64,000 nt of DNA from Hyperoodon ampullatus (Eukaryota > Chordata > Mammalia > Artiodactyla > Ziphiidae), in NCBI GenBank assembly GCA_949752795.1, contig CATKHW010000281.1:372001-436000 (forward strand), in the 5' to 3' direction. Under the pieces are notes generated by a model. It saw only the letters and a list, made by a program, of their open reading frames with translations, did no database searches and was not told the origin of the DNA. Of the stretch, positions 60,901-64,000 are shown in pieces. The translations under genes were made by a program, and so were the position numbers. The number at the start of each line of letters is the position of its first letter. Within the stretch, counting starts at the first letter, position 1.

Positions 60901-62082
60901 CAGAAAAAGAAACTTATCATAAGATATCACTTATGAAGATCCTGTAAACATGGTACACTTGAACTGAGTTAGGAAAGAGAACAGTGTCTCACATTTGGAA
61001 AACAATCTTAGGCCTGCTTAAGGGGGAAGGAGAGGTAGGGTGATGCATAAAACCAGAGTTTTATATAAGCACAGGTACCGTTCCAAAAACCAACTATGGA
61101 ATAGATAAGACCTACACCTTCCTCAGTGAAAGGGACTCAAAACCCCATATTTCCCGCAGAGGAATATATCTGACTAGTAAGAATCTTAAAACCTATGTAT
61201 TGATATGTCTCCGTAAGGGAATCAAGTGTGTCTAGACTGGCATAAACATGGCAGCGAGAATCAGCTCAAACCCACTATAAAAAGGAATTTCAAAAACAAA
61301 ACAAAAAAACTGGGAAATTCTTTACAATTCCTTCAGGGTCTCTGATGAAACCTGGAATGACCCTATCTACAATGACAGCTGGATGTGGCATATGGCTGGA
61401 CACTTGGGACTGAGAGATTTGGTGAGATTGGGTGAGCAAATGAAGACCCTTTAAAGCACAAATGCCTGGCACCCATTCCATGGGTCCCAACTCTCCAGTT
61501 TGAAGGGAATATTACTACAGCTATAACATGTACGGGAAACCTAGAGAACGGACACACTGTGAATACGAAAGGTTTCTAAAACTCAACGAATAGTCCCTCT
61601 CCTGGTGCTCCGGTTTGACTTTCCACCTGCTTTACTATCAACCTCCCAACTTGGAGAGACAGCCCCTTTAACCTCCTGGTTCGCACAGGTTGCCAATTTG
61701 GCAGAGGATGAAAGGGAAGAGGGAGAACCAATGAGAGAGTAGCTGTTAGGCATTTGGACGGGCACATATCACTGTAATTTCCCAGCAGGAAGAAGAATTA
61801 ACCAAAGTCTCAGCCACCCACCGGGTACCAGTATAGTTCCTGAACCAAAATTTTGGACTTGCGGTCAGCTCACAAAAAACGAGTTGAAAAATGGAGCTCA
61901 GGGGCACAGCAATTCACAAACTGGCCGAGTAATAAAGGACAACTATCGTCCAAAAATCTGTTGAGGGAAGGCAACGAGGCGGACTTGAAAGCGAGGCAGA
62001 ATAGCAGGAAACAGATTTCAAGAGGTATGTTGGAATCGCCTTTAAAGCACAGGAAGAGGGGCACAAATTCGACAATGATGCA
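60345..62082 (+). repeat. Satellite monomer C11 (1,738 bp)
   Basis: The palindrome at 60345-60418 has the same two mismatches as C10. After about 60900 it leaves the duplication and is of ordinary type. Confidence 0.9.
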
Positions 62083-63819
62083 CTTGGCCAAAAAGGGCGT
62101 ATGCGTTTTCTCCTGAATATATTCAGGAGAAAACGTATACGCCCTTTTTGGCGAAGCAAGCAAGAGCCAATGCAAATCTGCACTACAAAGAAGTATCACT
62201 TCCCACCGGTCAAAAGGGACATCCACAAAATGTGTAAAAACCAGAAAGGCAAGACAGGCCCTGAAGAACAGGGAGCCTTGTTATGCTTATGGGCGGGATG
62301 TAAATTGCCAACTGCCTCTCTGGAGGAGTGCATTGTGTTCCCTAAAATAAGTAAAGAATAGAGCTACAGAGCCAAGGGCACTTCCAGTCTAGGGAATATA
62401 CTTTGGGAAAACTCAAAATCAATAAGACAGAGCCACCCCAAGATTTAGGGCTGCACTGCTTACAAGGACCTCAAAATGGGTACACCTTAAATGTCCAAGG
62501 AAATATAAAAATGGTTCAAAAAATTGTGGTACTTACGTACGATGGAATATCCCTCAGCCATGAAATCAATGTCATAAGACCAGAAGCAGCAAAATGGGTA
62601 GATTCATGTACGATGATTCTAAGTGAAATAAGTCACACAGAAAAAGAAACTTATCATAATATATCACTTATGAAGATCCTGTAAACATGGCTACACTTGA
62701 ACTGAGTTAGGAAAGGGAACAGTGTCTCACATTTAGAAAACACTCTTATGCCTGCTTATGGCGGAAGGAGAGGTGGGGTGATGCATAAAACCAGAGTTTG
62801 ATATAAGCACATGTACCTTTCCAAAAACCAACTATGGAAAAGAAAAGGCCTACACCTTCCTCAGTGAAAGGGACTCAAAACCCCAAATTTCCCACAGAGG
62901 AAAATATCTGACTAGTAAGAATCATAAAACCTATGTATTGATATGTCTCCGTAAGGGAATCAAGTGTGTCTAGACTGGCATAAACATGGCAGCGAGAATC
63001 AGCTCAAACCCACTATAAAAAGGAATTTCAAAAACAAAACAAAAAAACTGGGAAATTCTTTACAATTCCTTCAGGGTCTCTGATGAAACCTGGAATGACC
63101 CTATCTACCAGGACAGCTGGATGTGGCATAAGGCTGGACACTTGGGACTGAGAGGATTGGTGAGATTGGGTGAGCAAATGCAGACCCTTTAAAGCAATAA
63201 TGCATGGCACCCATTCCATGGGTCCAACTCTCCAGGTTGAAGGGAATATTACTACAGTTATAATATGTACGGGAAACCTAGAGAACGGACACACTGTGAA
63301 TACGAAAGGTTTCTAAAACTCAACGAATAGTCCCTCTCCTGGTGCTCTGGTTTGACTTTCCATCTCCTTTCCTATCAACCACCCAACTTAGAGAGACAGC
63401 CCCTTTAACCTCCTGGTTCGCACAGGTTGCCAATTTGGCAGAGGATGAAAGGGAAGAGGGAGAACTAATGAGAGAGTAGCTGTTAGGCATTTGGACGGAC
63501 ACATATCACTGTAATTTCCCGGCAGGAAGAAGAATTAACCAAAGTCTCAGCCACCCACCTGGAACCAGTATAGGTCCTGAACCAAAATTTTGGACTTGCG
63601 GTCAGCTCACCAAAATCGAGTTGAAAAATGGAGCTCAGGGGCACAGCAATTCACAAACTGGCCGAGTAATAAAGGACAACTATCGTCCAAAAATCTGTTG
63701 AGGGAAGACAACGAGGCGGACTTGAAAGCGAAGCAGAATAGCAGGAAACAGATTTCAAGAGGTACGTTGGAATCGCCTTTCAAGCACAGGAAGGGGGGCA
63801 CAACTTCGACAATGATGCA
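62083..63819 (+). repeat. Satellite monomer C12 (1,737 bp)
   Basis: The palindrome at 62083-62156 has two mismatches in the right arm ('aaaacgtata', 'ggcgaag'). A short deletion lies just after it ('caagcaagagccaatgc'). Confidence 0.9.
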
Positions 63820-64000
63820 CTTGGCCAAATGGGGCGTATGCGTTTTCTCCTGAATATATTCAGGAGAAAACGCATATGCCCTTTTTGGCCAAGCAAGCAT
63901 GCGGGAAATGCAAATCTGCACTACAAAGAAGTATCACTTCCCACCGGTCAAAAGGGACATCCACAAAATGTGTAAAAACCAGAAAGGCAAGACAGGCCCT
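63820..64000 (+). repeat. Satellite monomer C13, cut by window edge
   Basis: The palindrome at 63820-63893 is of the M1/M7 variant type ('aaatgggg' and 'catatgcc', then 'gggaaatgc'). This links the right array to the left one. Confidence 0.9.

Larger units (their letters stand above)
41990..64000 (+). repeat. Homogeneous L1-derived satellite array, right block
   Basis: Twelve full monomers plus two partial ones, all in the same orientation as the left block, spaced 1,737-1,740 bp. Higher-order duplications of three monomers (5,216 bp) and one monomer (1,740 bp) are visible. The array continues past the window. Confidence 0.93.

Noticed and set aside
60..64000. CRISPR-like reading of regularly spaced palindromic repeats
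   Set aside because: The genome is mammalian, the spacing is 1.74 kb, and the 'spacers' are near-identical satellite, not unique short spacers.

Overview
This is mammalian heterochromatin, almost certainly from a cetacean. The evidence is a tRNA-derived SINE of the cetacean/cetartiodactyl CHR type with a pure 61-A tail (4498-4750), L1 3' ends of cetartiodactyl type, and a tandem satellite of about 1,739 bp built on an L1 3' end. From memory of the literature, the 'common cetacean satellite' is about 1.6-1.8 kb and was recognised as L1-derived. The identification therefore rests on period, composition and the SINE, not on a database match. No functional protein-coding gene or structural RNA gene is visible. 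Nearly all open frames are chance frames repeated because the DNA is repeated.

Layout: (1) 1-12183, homogeneous satellite, seven monomers, one carrying the SINE. (2) 12184-18858, non-satellite island: two diverged copies of an unrecognised ~600-bp sequence, three L1 3' fragments, a three-copy 66-71-bp tandem repeat, and a badly broken gammaretrovirus-like provirus (pol, integrase and env remnants, 16140-17960). (3) 19095-23340, old diverged satellite monomers. (4) 23341-38311, a 15-kb minisatellite of 24-25-bp units lying inside one diverged satellite monomer, with nested higher-order periods (about 24.6, 172 and 689 bp, plus multi-kb block duplications). (5) 38312 to about 41980, diverged satellite again. 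(6) about 41990-64000, homogeneous satellite with a 5,216-bp three-monomer higher-order duplication and a 1,740-bp near-identical duplication.

Each satellite monomer has two parts. About 0.9 kb is a 5'-truncated L1 (end of ORF2 plus 3' UTR and A-rich tail), and about 0.8 kb is of unknown origin. At the junction sits a 74-bp inverted repeat with no loop, perfect in four monomers. The most interesting signals centre on this palindrome: a symmetric two-arm substitution at 44694-44767, and a cluster of differences between near-identical duplications that stops just short of its dyad at 46469. The minisatellite interrupts a monomer at the place where the satellite carries a similar motif, suggesting it grew from the satellite itself. 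All coordinates of diffuse repeat boundaries are by eye and good to about 10-20 bp.
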